Shown: positions 21,618-29,055 of the stretch, piece after piece
Layout of the letters: each line of letters starts with the position of its first letter
Numbering within the stretch: position 1 is the stretch's first letter
Virus record (IMG/VR): IMGVR_UViG_3300042392_000853
Span: 1-64,000 of that record
Direction: 5' to 3' (one strand)
From: a virus
Length of the DNA stretch: 64,000 nucleotides
Notes under the pieces: generated by a model
What the model was told of the DNA's origin: nothing
The model's input: only the letters and a program-made list of their open reading frames with translations
The model's database searches: none
Program-made: the position numbers and the translations under genes

Positions 21618-22771
21618 GCGTTCCCAGCAACCTCGTCCCGACGCGCATCTCCCAACTGACCGAGTATTTCGGGGCGGACGCGAACGGCTACCTACCCTAC
21701 ATCATCGGCGGCGTCACCTACAAGGTGAAGTTCTCCACACTGAACATCGCCGGCGCAGCGGTCTCGTCGTTCAGCGGCGGCACGACCGGCCTGACGCCGT
21801 CGACGCCGACCAACGGCGCCGTGACGCTGGGTGGTGTCCTGGCTTTGACCAACGGCGGCACGGGCGCCACGACGGCTTCCGGCGCGCGCACGGCGCTCGG
21901 CCTTGGCACCGCAGCGACAACCAACGCCACGGACTACGCCACGGCGGCGCAGGGCACGAAGGCCGACACTGCTGTCCAGACTGTCGCCTCGGCTGACGGG
22001 TCGGTCACGGTCACAGGCACGACGGCTATTGATCTCGCCGTGGCGGCGACCACCAACATGATCGCGCGGGTCCGCAACAACACCGGCTCGACCCTGACCA
22101 AAGGCACGGCGGTCTACATCAACGGCGCCGTCGGCCAACTCCCGACAGTGGCGAAGGCGCGGGCCGACACCGACGCGACTTCGGCGCAGACCCTCGGCAT
22201 CATGTCGGCGGACGTTGCCAACAACACCAACGGCAACGTGACGGTCATCGGGCGCGTGGCGAACGTGGACACCTCGGCCTACACAGACGGCCAGCAGTTG
22301 TATCTCAGCGGCGTGACCGCCGGGGCGCTGACGGCCACCAAGCCCTACGCCCCCCTGCACATCGTCTATGTGGCGGTGGTCGAGCACGCCCACCCGACGC
22401 AGGGCTTGCTGTTCGTCAAGGTGCAGAACGGCTACGAGTTGGACGAGTTGCACGACGTGGCCGCGCAGTCGCCGTCCAACGGCCAGACCCTCGTGTTCAA
22501 CAGCACCAACAGCCTGTGGGAGAAGAACACCGTCTCCTTATCGGCAGGCGTCAACGGCAATTTGCCCACCGCGAACGGCGGAACAGGCCAGACGTCCTAC
22601 ACCAACGGGCAGCTGCTGATCGGCAACAACACCGGCAACACGCTGACGAAGGCCACGCTCACGGCGGGGACGGGCATCAGCATCACCAACGGCAATGGCT
22701 CCATAACCATCGCATCGACCGCGTCCGGCCCCTCGCTGGCGCAGGTCATCGCCATGGCCGCCGCTCTCTAA
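21614..22771 (+). CDS. Tail fibre/spike-like protein, 385 aa
   Basis: GTG start at 21614 overlapping the previous stop. It has phage fibre hallmarks: NGGTGATTASGARTALGLGTAA in the first third, further LTKGTAVYINGAVGQLP and TANGGTGQTSYTNGQLLIGN repeats, and a Gly/Thr/Ala-rich beta composition throughout. A receptor-side fibre or a fibre connected to the adaptor is likely. Confidence 0.65.
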   Translation: MSVPSNLVPTRISQLTEYFGADANGYLPYIIGGVTYKVKFSTLNIAGAAVSSFSGGTTGLTPSTPTNGAVTLGGVLALTNGGTGATTASGARTALGLGTAATTNATDYATAAQGTKADTAVQTVASADGSVTVTGTTAIDLAVAATTNMIARVRNNTGSTLTKGTAVYINGAVGQLPTVAKARADTDATSAQTLGIMSADVANNTNGNVTVIGRVANVDTSAYTDGQQLYLSGVTAGALTATKPYAPLHIVYVAVVEHAHPTQGLLFVKVQNGYELDELHDVAAQSPSNGQTLVFNSTNSLWEKNTVSLSAGVNGNLPTANGGTGQTSYTNGQLLIGNNTGNTLTKATLTAGTGISITNGNGSITIASTASGPSLAQVIAMAAAL

Positions 22772-22783
22772 GGACTGAACCTC

Positions 22784-23452
22784 ATGGCTGTCACCCCCAC
22801 CTCAATCGTCACGCCGCAGCGCCCTTGGTCGGCTACCGCCGTCGCCACCACGGCGAACAGCACCTACACGGACACGCCGACCAACAGTGTGCTGCTGACC
22901 CGCCAGGACCTGCTGCCACCCAACCCGTTCACCACGCAGAACGGGCAGCCGACGGTGACGGTCCTGCATCCCGATCACGGCCTGTTCACTGGGATACAGA
23001 TTACGTTTAGCGGGGCGGCGGCTGTGGGTGGCATCACGCCGTCGGGCGCCTACACCGTGACGGTGTTGACGGCGGACACCTACACCATCACCCATGGCTC
23101 CAGCGCCACGTCGGGCGTGACGGGCGGCGGCTCGGCGGTGCTGGGGCAACTGGCCCGGACTGCGGTCAACGGGGTGCGGCTCACGAGCCTCACGGCGCTG
23201 GCCCGCGCCACGGTCACGGCGACTGAACTGCAACTGTATATCTCCAACGACGGCGGCACGACCAAGCGGCTCATCCACTCGAAGCTGATGGCGGCTTACA
23301 CGGTGGTGGGAACCGCCGGCCAGCCGGTGGTTGACTTCGGCTACTCGGACAGCAACCCGCTGTTCCTGAGCGCTTCCGACACGCTGTATGTGGCGATTGG
23401 TGTGACGCTGGCTAACGGCATTGTGTTCCGCGCGGCGGGCACCGGCTACTAA
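22784..23452 (+). CDS. Hypothetical virion protein, 222 aa
   Basis: Beta-rich protein (TVTVLHPDHGLFTGIQITFSG, YTVTVLTADTYTITHGS) resembling phage proteins that decorate the head or tail and carry small Ig-like sandwiches. No enzymatic motif. It is tightly followed by the glycine-rich gene at 23454. Confidence 0.55.
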   Translation: MAVTPTSIVTPQRPWSATAVATTANSTYTDTPTNSVLLTRQDLLPPNPFTTQNGQPTVTVLHPDHGLFTGIQITFSGAAAVGGITPSGAYTVTVLTADTYTITHGSSATSGVTGGGSAVLGQLARTAVNGVRLTSLTALARATVTATELQLYISNDGGTTKRLIHSKLMAAYTVVGTAGQPVVDFGYSDSNPLFLSASDTLYVAIGVTLANGIVFRAAGTGY

Positions 23453-23453
23453 C

Positions 23454-24368
23454 ATGCCCGTCAACACCCTTGGTCCTGTTGGTCTGACAGCCCAGTCCAT
23501 GAGCATGGCTGCTGGGACCCAGAGCCTGTTCGAGGGCGGCATGAGGATGCAGGCTCAGGGGATGGACGGGCGGAAGAAGGGGGTTCGCGTTTTCCAAATC
23601 TCCCCGGCGGTCAACGGCAGGACTACTTGGAATCTCGATGCTGACGGACCGCTAAATTTGGCGTCTGAAGGTTCTTGGACCATAACGCCAATTTCATCGT
23701 TTGGCGTCAACGTCAAAGCGTGGGGTGAGGGTGGCGGCCAAGGTGGGGGCGGTGGGGCTGGACTTTTTGGCGCTGGGGCTTTTGCGGGTGGTGCAGTCAC
23801 GCTGATAGCGGGCGTAACAATCACGCTCGGCGTTGGGCAGGGCCGTGGACCTGCGCCTGTAAACGGACCCCAGGGCGGCGGCTGGTCGGGCCTGTTCGTC
23901 ACCTCTTCAAGCCTCGCCATTCTGATCGCCGCCGGCGGCGGCGGCGGCGGCTTCAGCTCAATGAGCGTTTCTGGCGGCCCTGGCGGGTGGCCCTCGGGCT
24001 CCCCAGGAGCCCTCGACCCGAGCGGCAACGACGCTGGAGGCGGCCCCGCCACGCAATCTGCGCCCGGAACCGGGGGATCGCCCGGCGGCGGTCTTTTCTC
24101 CGAGAGTGGTTCGCCAGGCTCGGGGCGGAATGGTGGCTCAGGCGGCTATGCCGGAGGCGGCGGCGGCGGCGGTTACTTCGGCGGCGGCGGCGGGGCCGGG
24201 TCCGATTTCTCCGGCGGCGGCGGTGGTGGCGGCTCCAGCTACTTCGACCCGGCCCGCGTCTCCAGTGCTTCAATGCTGTCCGGTTCGGGCACGACGCCGG
24301 GTAACGCATCCGACCCACAACGCGGCACCGCTGGTGCGTCACTCAGTGGCAGGCTCATTCTCTCGTAA
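23454..24368 (+). CDS. Glycine-rich receptor-binding-like protein
   Basis: 304 aa; about residues 95-285 are dominated by Gly, with GGGGGGG runs separated by aromatic or small loops. This is the layout of the Gly_rich domain of phage adhesins (as in T-even gp38), whose polyglycine helices present variable receptor-binding loops. The N-terminal part (KGVRVFQISPAVNGRTTWNL) is a possible attachment domain. The next gene may be its assembly chaperone. Confidence 0.65.
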   Translation: MPVNTLGPVGLTAQSMSMAAGTQSLFEGGMRMQAQGMDGRKKGVRVFQISPAVNGRTTWNLDADGPLNLASEGSWTITPISSFGVNVKAWGEGGGQGGGGGAGLFGAGAFAGGAVTLIAGVTITLGVGQGRGPAPVNGPQGGGWSGLFVTSSSLAILIAAGGGGGGFSSMSVSGGPGGWPSGSPGALDPSGNDAGGGPATQSAPGTGGSPGGGLFSESGSPGSGRNGGSGGYAGGGGGGGYFGGGGGAGSDFSGGGGGGGSSYFDPARVSSASMLSGSGTTPGNASDPQRGTAGASLSGRLILS

Positions 24369-24381
24369 GGACCGCAGGACG

Positions 24382-24813
24382 ATGCTCTACCAACGCAAGA
24401 CCCTCCCCGACACCCTCATGGGCGACCCCGCCCCGCTCCCCGCCGAACTGGTGGGCCTTGCGGACGTGAGCCTTGCCGATCTGTCCGCCGCCGTGCCCGA
24501 CGCGGCTGTGGAACTCGGCTACGAGGGGCAGGGCTTCTTTCCCTTCACGCCTGAACCGCCCCCGCCCCCTCCGGTCGATGAACTGCACAAGGTGGACTTT
24601 CTGCGCCTGTTCACGCAAGCCGAGCGCATCGCCATCCGGCAGGCGGCGAAGGTGAACCAGGTGGTCGAGGACTATCAAGATATGCTTGAGGCCTCCCCGG
24701 AGAAAGTTCGCTTGTCCGACCCCGACATTCAGGAGGGTGTCCCGGAACTTGAAGACGCTGGCTTGCTTGCTCCGGGCCGCGCCGCTCAAATCCTTTCTGG
24801 AGAAAGTCCGTGA
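24382..24813 (+). CDS. Tail fibre assembly-like protein, 143 aa
   Basis: ATG at 24382. An N-terminal strand-rich part ends in a Pro-rich linker (PEPPPPPPVDEL). The C-terminal helix pair (VDFLRLFTQAERIAIRQAA...VVEDYQDMLEA...GVPELEDAGLLAPGRAAQIL) is a recurring domain in phage proteins encoded after fibre genes. A role as a fibre chaperone or tip cap fits the position but is not proven. Confidence 0.55.
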   Translation: MLYQRKTLPDTLMGDPAPLPAELVGLADVSLADLSAAVPDAAVELGYEGQGFFPFTPEPPPPPPVDELHKVDFLRLFTQAERIAIRQAAKVNQVVEDYQDMLEASPEKVRLSDPDIQEGVPELEDAGLLAPGRAAQILSGESP

Positions 24814-25148
24814 CGAAAGATTTTCCGCCGCAACAAACCTATATCCCCGGACGCCCCGTCCTGACCTACTTCCGGCGGCTCTTTGTGGTGCTGGATCAGT
24901 TGCTGAACGTGATATTTGGCGGGGATGAGGACGAGACGATCAGTTCGCGCCTTGCCAAAGACGTTCGGCGCGGTCGCAAGTTCGCCTGCGTTCTGTGCCG
25001 AATCCTCGACTGGCTCGACCCGAACCACTGCGAGAAAGCGATTGAGCGGGATGAGGGCAAGAGGCCTGGCCAATACGATCCGCCCCCGGGCCTTGAGCAG
25101 CGCTACGAGAAGCGCTGGGTCTACCCGCCCCGACATGACTGGAGTTAA
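24810..25148 (+). CDS. Conserved phage protein near the lysis genes, 112 aa
   Basis: GTG start overlapping the previous stop. The core RRLFVVLDQLLNVIFGGDEDETISSR and LDWLDPNHCEKA resemble a small family of phage proteins often found close to lysis genes. It has one amphipathic helix rather than a clear membrane span. Function unknown. Confidence 0.6.
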   Translation: MTKDFPPQQTYIPGRPVLTYFRRLFVVLDQLLNVIFGGDEDETISSRLAKDVRRGRKFACVLCRILDWLDPNHCEKAIERDEGKRPGQYDPPPGLEQRYEKRWVYPPRHDWS

Positions 25149-25153
25149 CCGCT

Positions 25154-25387
25154 ATGGAATGGGACGCCATCCTGCAAACCCTTGCAGCTCTGGTCATGGC
25201 GCTAGGGGGTTGGTTCATGCGTGAGTTGTGGGGCGCCGTGAAGGAGTTGCGAGTGGACCTCGCCACCCTTCGCGCCGACCTGCCCAAAGAGTATGTGTCC
25301 AAGGACGATTTCCGTCAGGACATCGGGCGGATTCACGAACTGCTGGACAAAATCTACGACAAGTTGGATACGAAGGCACCCCTGTAA
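25154..25387 (+). CDS. Holin-like membrane protein, XhlA type
   Basis: 77 aa: one hydrophobic N-terminal segment (about 6-22, TLAALVMALGGWFM) then a coiled coil (KELRVDLATLRADLPKEYVSKDDF...LLDKIYDKLD). This is the layout of XhlA-like lysis accessory proteins and of some class III holins. It lies 2.6 kb before the endolysin. Candidate holin or holin partner. Confidence 0.5.
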   Translation: MEWDAILQTLAALVMALGGWFMRELWGAVKELRVDLATLRADLPKEYVSKDDFRQDIGRIHELLDKIYDKLDTKAPL

Positions 25388-25406
25388 CAGCCGCAAGGAG
25401 CGTTGC

Positions 25407-26354
25407 GTGCCGATTTCAGACGAACAGTTCATCGCCGCATGGCGGGAAAGCCTTTGCTCGCCCGCCGCCACCGCCCGCACACTCAACATTGACGTCCGCG
25501 CCGTATATCGCCGACGCCAGCGGATGGTGGACCGCGGAATCGTGCTTGAGACGCACCCGGCCAACATTTCGGGGGCAATGCAATCGACTTACACGCAGGC
25601 TTGGTCCTACCCCCGCGAACTGACCGTCACTGTGCAGAACGGCCACGCCATCGTCTTCTCGGATGCTCACTTCTGGCCCGGCGGTCGCACGGTCGCCAAC
25701 GAGGCGCTGCTGAAACTCATCAAGCGGCTGAAGCCCGCCTTGCTCGTGGCGAACGGCGACATCTTCGACGGCGCGAGGATCAGCCGCCACGACCCGCACG
25801 GCTGGGGCCAGCCCCCTTCGGTCAAAGAGGAGCGGGACGTGTGCGTCGAGCGGATGCACGAAATATCCGACGTCGCCCCGCGCCAAGCCGAGCGCAAGTG
25901 GACCATCGGCAACCACGACATGCGCTTCGACCGCGCTCTGGCCATCAACGCGCCGCAGTATGATGGCGTTCTGGAGCGGCTGTCCGACATCTTCCCCGAG
26001 TGGGACATGGCGTGGTCCATGCGCGTCAACAACACGGTCATGATCAAGCATCGTCAGGCCAACGGAATCCACGCGGCATATAACAACACTCTCAAGGGCG
26101 GCCTGTCGATGGTGACGGGCCACCTGCACCGCCTTGCCGTGACGCCTTGGGCCGACTACAATGGTCGGCGCTGGGGCGTCGACACCGGCACACTGGCCGA
26201 CCCGCTCGGCCCGCAGTTCGAGTATCTGGAGAACAACGCCACGCCGTGGACCTCCGGCTTCGCGGTGCTGACGTTCAAGGACGGCAAGCTGCTTCCGCCC
26301 GAGTTGTGCGAGGTTCTGGACGGCGTGGCCTATTTCCGCGGAGAAGCGGCGTGA
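25407..26354 (+). CDS. HTH plus calcineurin-like metallophosphoesterase
   Basis: 315 aa from GTG 25407 with AAGGAG upstream. Residues 1-45 (EQFIAAW...SPAATARTLNIDVRAVYRRRQRM) form an HTH. From about 75 the metallophosphoesterase motifs follow: FSDAHFWPGG, LVANGDIFDG, TIGNHDMRFDR and VTGHLHRLAV, giving the Asp/His/Asn ligands for two metal ions. Substrate unknown; phage versions may act on nucleic acids or nucleotides. It is oddly placed between lysis genes. Confidence 0.75.
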   Translation: MPISDEQFIAAWRESLCSPAATARTLNIDVRAVYRRRQRMVDRGIVLETHPANISGAMQSTYTQAWSYPRELTVTVQNGHAIVFSDAHFWPGGRTVANEALLKLIKRLKPALLVANGDIFDGARISRHDPHGWGQPPSVKEERDVCVERMHEISDVAPRQAERKWTIGNHDMRFDRALAINAPQYDGVLERLSDIFPEWDMAWSMRVNNTVMIKHRQANGIHAAYNNTLKGGLSMVTGHLHRLAVTPWADYNGRRWGVDTGTLADPLGPQFEYLENNATPWTSGFAVLTFKDGKLLPPELCEVLDGVAYFRGEAA

Positions 26355-26539
26355 AGCCCACCCACACAGACCCCGAACTGCTTGAGCGACTGCGGCTTGC
26401 CGCGCAGCGCCCAATGACGCGGAAAGAGGTGCGCGAGCAGAAAATCTCGTGGGTGCTTGGCAACCTGCCGTTTGACAGCGATGCCACCTACGACGAGATT
26501 GCAGCGGTCATCGACAAGCACGAAAGGTACGCAGCATGA
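26351..26539 (+). CDS. Hypothetical protein, 62 aa
   Basis: GTG start at 26351 overlapping the phosphoesterase stop (GTGA). The core PMTRKEVREQKISWVLGNLPFDS...TYDEIAAVIDKH resembles short phage proteins of unknown role. Its stop overlaps the ATG at 26536. Coupling on both sides supports expression. Confidence 0.6.
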   Translation: MKPTHTDPELLERLRLAAQRPMTRKEVREQKISWVLGNLPFDSDATYDEIAAVIDKHERYAA

Positions 26540-27069
26540 TCAACCCCCTCGCTTTCATCGCACTTGCGGCGATCCCTCTCTACCGCTGGGCCGACCGCCG
26601 TGTCGGAGGCGGCGGCGCTAACGCCCTCGGCCCCCTTGGCGGACGGAGCGTCGGCTTCCTCGGCGGCGCGCTCCTCGGGGCAGCCATCGGCTATGTCGCC
26701 GTGGGCCTGTGGGGCGCCCTCCTCGGCCCCTTCTGGGCGCTCTACCGCTCGTTGGACTTCAAGCGCGGGGCTCTTGCGCCAATCAACAGCAAACAGCGCG
26801 TAAACGCGGTCCTCCGCCACGCGCTCGCCCTGCTGATCGCCGTTCCGATCTTCTTCCTCGGGGGGCCTTGGATCGCAGCCTTAGTGGTCATGGCGGTTTA
26901 CGCCGGGGTAGCGTCTCGGCTGGCGTTCGGCCTTGGCGACCGGCTGATCGCCTGTAATCAAGGCGGCGGCGCTTGGAACGACGAGTGGAACAACGAAGCC
27001 GAGCGCAGCCGAGGCACAGCCTACGGTGTGGCCTTTGCGGTCCTGTGCCTTTGGGGTGCGCTATGGTGA
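26536..27069 (+). CDS. Multi-span membrane protein, 177 aa
   Basis: Four or so hydrophobic segments (about 2-18, 37-60, 88-118, 160-177) rich in Ala, Gly and Leu. It overlaps genes on both sides and lies between the phosphoesterase and the spanins. Could be a holin or a superinfection-exclusion protein; the sequence gives no more. Confidence 0.55.
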   Translation: MINPLAFIALAAIPLYRWADRRVGGGGANALGPLGGRSVGFLGGALLGAAIGYVAVGLWGALLGPFWALYRSLDFKRGALAPINSKQRVNAVLRHALALLIAVPIFFLGGPWIAALVVMAVYAGVASRLAFGLGDRLIACNQGGGAWNDEWNNEAERSRGTAYGVAFAVLCLWGALW

Positions 27070-27320
27070 TCAAAGAGGTCCAGTGGTTCTGGCGTCGTCT
27101 GTTCACTTTCCTGTTCGTCGGCATCAACACCGCCACCGTCGGGTGGATCGTCCTCAAGATCGACGACCCGGACGCCCTTAAGTGGATCGGCTTGGGCCTC
27201 ATCTTTGCGAACATCATGCTCGCCTTCGTCTACATGGCGGGCGCCACGCTCGTCGACCTGACCCGCCTCAAGTCCGAAGCCATCAAGACGGCGGAAGAGG
27301 TAAAGGAGATCATCACATGA
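27063..27320 (+). CDS. Small two-span membrane protein, holin candidate
   Basis: 85 aa from ATG 27063 (an alternative GTG at 27066). Two membrane segments (about 9-31 and 41-64) are separated by the short IDDPDALKW loop and followed by a charged cytoplasmic helix (LTRLKSEAIKTAEEVKEI). The position right before Rz/Rz1 and the endolysin makes this the best holin candidate in the window. It overlaps its neighbours on both sides. Confidence 0.55.
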   Translation: MVIKEVQWFWRRLFTFLFVGINTATVGWIVLKIDDPDALKWIGLGLIFANIMLAFVYMAGATLVDLTRLKSEAIKTAEEVKEIIT

Positions 27321-27676
27321 AGCGCTACCTCATCGCCTTCGGCATCACCTTCGTGGTGTTTTTGCTGATCGTGGCGGGCTTCTACAAGGTGATGTTCGAC
27401 CTCCAGCGCAAGCGCAACCAAGTCGCCGCCGCTGAGATCGCCGCCACCAAACAGGCGCTTGAAGCCTCAGAGACCTACACCGAGAAAACCGTCGTCATCC
27501 GGGAGAAGGGCAATGCAGCCACACAACGTATATACAAAGCGCCGAGCGCGGACAGCCCTGTGCCTGACGGCGTGTTGTCTGCTTGGCGCGACGGCATTAG
27601 CCGGTTGCGCGACGACAGCGCCAAGGCAGCCGATCCCGCAGGCGTTCAAGGAGCCGTGCAAGGGGCCGGAGGATAA
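27317..27676 (+). CDS. Rz: Inner-membrane spanin, Rz-like
   Basis: 119 aa with an N-terminal signal-anchor (about 5-24, LIAFGITFVVFLLIVAGFY) and a periplasmic helical domain (QRKRNQVAAAEIAATKQALEASE) ending in a C-terminal tail. Together with the lipoprotein encoded in another frame inside its 3' half it would bridge the two membranes and disrupt the outer membrane at lysis. ATG overlaps the previous stop. Confidence 0.75.
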   Translation: MKRYLIAFGITFVVFLLIVAGFYKVMFDLQRKRNQVAAAEIAATKQALEASETYTEKTVVIREKGNAATQRIYKAPSADSPVPDGVLSAWRDGISRLRDDSAKAADPAGVQGAVQGAGG

Positions 27677-27812
27677 CGTCAAGACCATCGCGGACCTCGC
27701 CGCATTCTCCGTGCGGCAAGAGGTTGCGCTACAGGACTGCGAGGCCAAGCGGGTGGGCCTCGTCTCCCTGATCGACAAGCCCGCTGGCAAGCCTTGGTGG
27801 AGGTTCTGGTGA
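27513..27812 (+). CDS. Rz1: Outer-membrane spanin lipoprotein, Rz1-like
   Basis: 99 aa from ATG 27513 (GAGAAGGG upstream), starting inside Rz in a different frame and extending past it. A signal peptide with lipobox (ALCLTACCLLGATALAGC, lipidated Cys near residue 32) is followed by a short Pro-containing segment and a helical tail (DLAAFSVRQEVALQDCEAK). The overlapping arrangement is the classic Rz/Rz1 architecture, here with a larger tail than usual. Confidence 0.75.
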   Translation: MQPHNVYTKRRARTALCLTACCLLGATALAGCATTAPRQPIPQAFKEPCKGPEDNVKTIADLAAFSVRQEVALQDCEAKRVGLVSLIDKPAGKPWWRFW

Positions 27813-28306
27813 CTGGACCGCTCTGGTATCGCGTAGCTGAGAAGCAGATCGGCGTGAGGGAAATCCCGGGCGCCAAGTCCAACCCGACGATTCTGACGTG
27901 GGCCAAGGCCCTCGGCTCGCGGCTCGGCATCGCCTACACGAACGACGACACCCCGTGGTGCGGCGTGTTCACCGGCTACTGCGTCCAAGCCGCAGGCTTC
28001 AAGCCCCCACCCATCGCCGTGCGCGCCAAGGCGTGGGCGACGTGGGGCGAGCCGCTCGTCACCCCGACGCTCGGCTGCGTCCTCGTGTTTGAGCGACCCG
28101 GCGGCGGGCATGTCGGCTTCTATGCCGGCGAGACGACCACCGCTTACCGTGTGCTGGGCGGCAACCAGTCCAACAGCGTCAACTATGCGTGGATCGCCAA
28201 GGACCGCTGCATCGCCATGCGCTGGCCGGACAACAGCGCCCCTATCGTGCCGGTGCGCGTCATGGGCTTCAACGACCCGAAGCGGGTTTCGACCAACGAG
28301 GCGTAA
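27809..28306 (+). CDS. Endolysin, TIGR02594-type peptidoglycan hydrolase
   Basis: 165 aa from GTG 27809, overlapping the Rz1 stop. It matches the NlpC/P60-like TIGR02594 family: AEKQIGVREIPGAKSNPTILTWAK at the start, NDDTPWCGVF with the catalytic Cys near residue 51, GGGHVGFYAGE with the His near 101, and VLGGNQSNSV. It would cleave peptide bonds in the cell wall. No signal peptide, so release needs a holin. Confidence 0.8.
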   Translation: MTGPLWYRVAEKQIGVREIPGAKSNPTILTWAKALGSRLGIAYTNDDTPWCGVFTGYCVQAAGFKPPPIAVRAKAWATWGEPLVTPTLGCVLVFERPGGGHVGFYAGETTTAYRVLGGNQSNSVNYAWIAKDRCIAMRWPDNSAPIVPVRVMGFNDPKRVSTNEA

Positions 28307-28315
28307 CCCATTCGG

Positions 28316-28344
28316 TTGGCGCATCGCGCCGATTGTGCTAGGCT
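28316..28344 (+). promoter_or_regulatory. Candidate promoter before the 28411 gene
   Basis: TTGGCG (28316-28321), 17-base spacer, TAGGCT (28339-28344), also readable as TTGGCGC, 13 bases, GCTA. It lies in the 100-base gap after the endolysin gene and would start a second late transcript covering tail and ejection genes. Confidence 0.45.
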
Positions 28345-28410
28345 ATTCAGACGAGGCGGTCGCGGCCCACCACAGGGCTACGGCGTCAAGGCTCCCGACA
28401 ACGGTGCTCC

Positions 28411-29055
28411 ATGGCGACGACGACCACCTTCACGACCCTCAAGGAAGATGTGCAGCGGTATCTTGAGCGTGGCTCCACGCTCGGGAACGACCCTGTCATC
28501 ATTGAGCAGCTTCCGCGCCTGATCAATCTGGCCGAGCGGCGCATCGCCCGCGAACTCAAGGTGCAGGGCTTCATCAGCGTCGTCACCGGCCAGTTCACGG
28601 CGGGCCAGTCGGTGTATGCCAAGCCGGATCGCTGGCGGGACACGGTGTCGGTCAACATCGGCGTAGGCTCGACCCGCAAGCAGGTGTTCCCTCGGTCCTA
28701 CGAGTACTCGCGCCAGTACTGGTCCGACGAGAGCCTGACCGCCGAGCCGGATTTCTACAGCGACTACGACAGCAGCCATTGGCTGATCGCCCCGACGCCC
28801 GACGCCACGTACCCGTTCGAGATCCTCTATTACGAGTTGCCGCCGCTGCTCGACGACGTGGTGCAGAGCAACTGGCTCACCGAGTATGCGCCTCAACTGC
28901 TGCTCTACGGCACGCTGCTGGAGGCGACCCCCTTCCTCAAGAACGACGAGCGCATACAGGTCTGGCAGAGCATGTACGACCGCGCCGCCGCCATGCTCAA
29001 CGGCGAAGACCTCGCCAAGGTCCTTGACCGCAACTCCACCCGCAAGGAGGCGTAG
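28411..29055 (+). CDS. Phage adaptor protein, DUF6682-like
   Basis: 214 aa. The start (TTFTTLKEDVQRYLERGS, then IIEQLPRLINLAERRIARELKVQGF) and the WSDESLTAEPDFYSDYDSSHWLIAPTPDATYPFEILYYE segment match a family of podoviral adaptor or tail-tube A proteins that connect the portal to the tail. Its end abuts the GTG of the fibre gene. Confidence 0.7.
   Translation: MATTTTFTTLKEDVQRYLERGSTLGNDPVIIEQLPRLINLAERRIARELKVQGFISVVTGQFTAGQSVYAKPDRWRDTVSVNIGVGSTRKQVFPRSYEYSRQYWSDESLTAEPDFYSDYDSSHWLIAPTPDATYPFEILYYELPPLLDDVVQSNWLTEYAPQLLLYGTLLEATPFLKNDERIQVWQSMYDRAAAMLNGEDLAKVLDRNSTRKEA

Noticed and set aside
23953-24342. Arg-rich frames opposite and beside the glycine-rich gene
   Set aside because: Translation of GGC/GGT-rich DNA in other frames gives Arg or Pro runs; no independent support.
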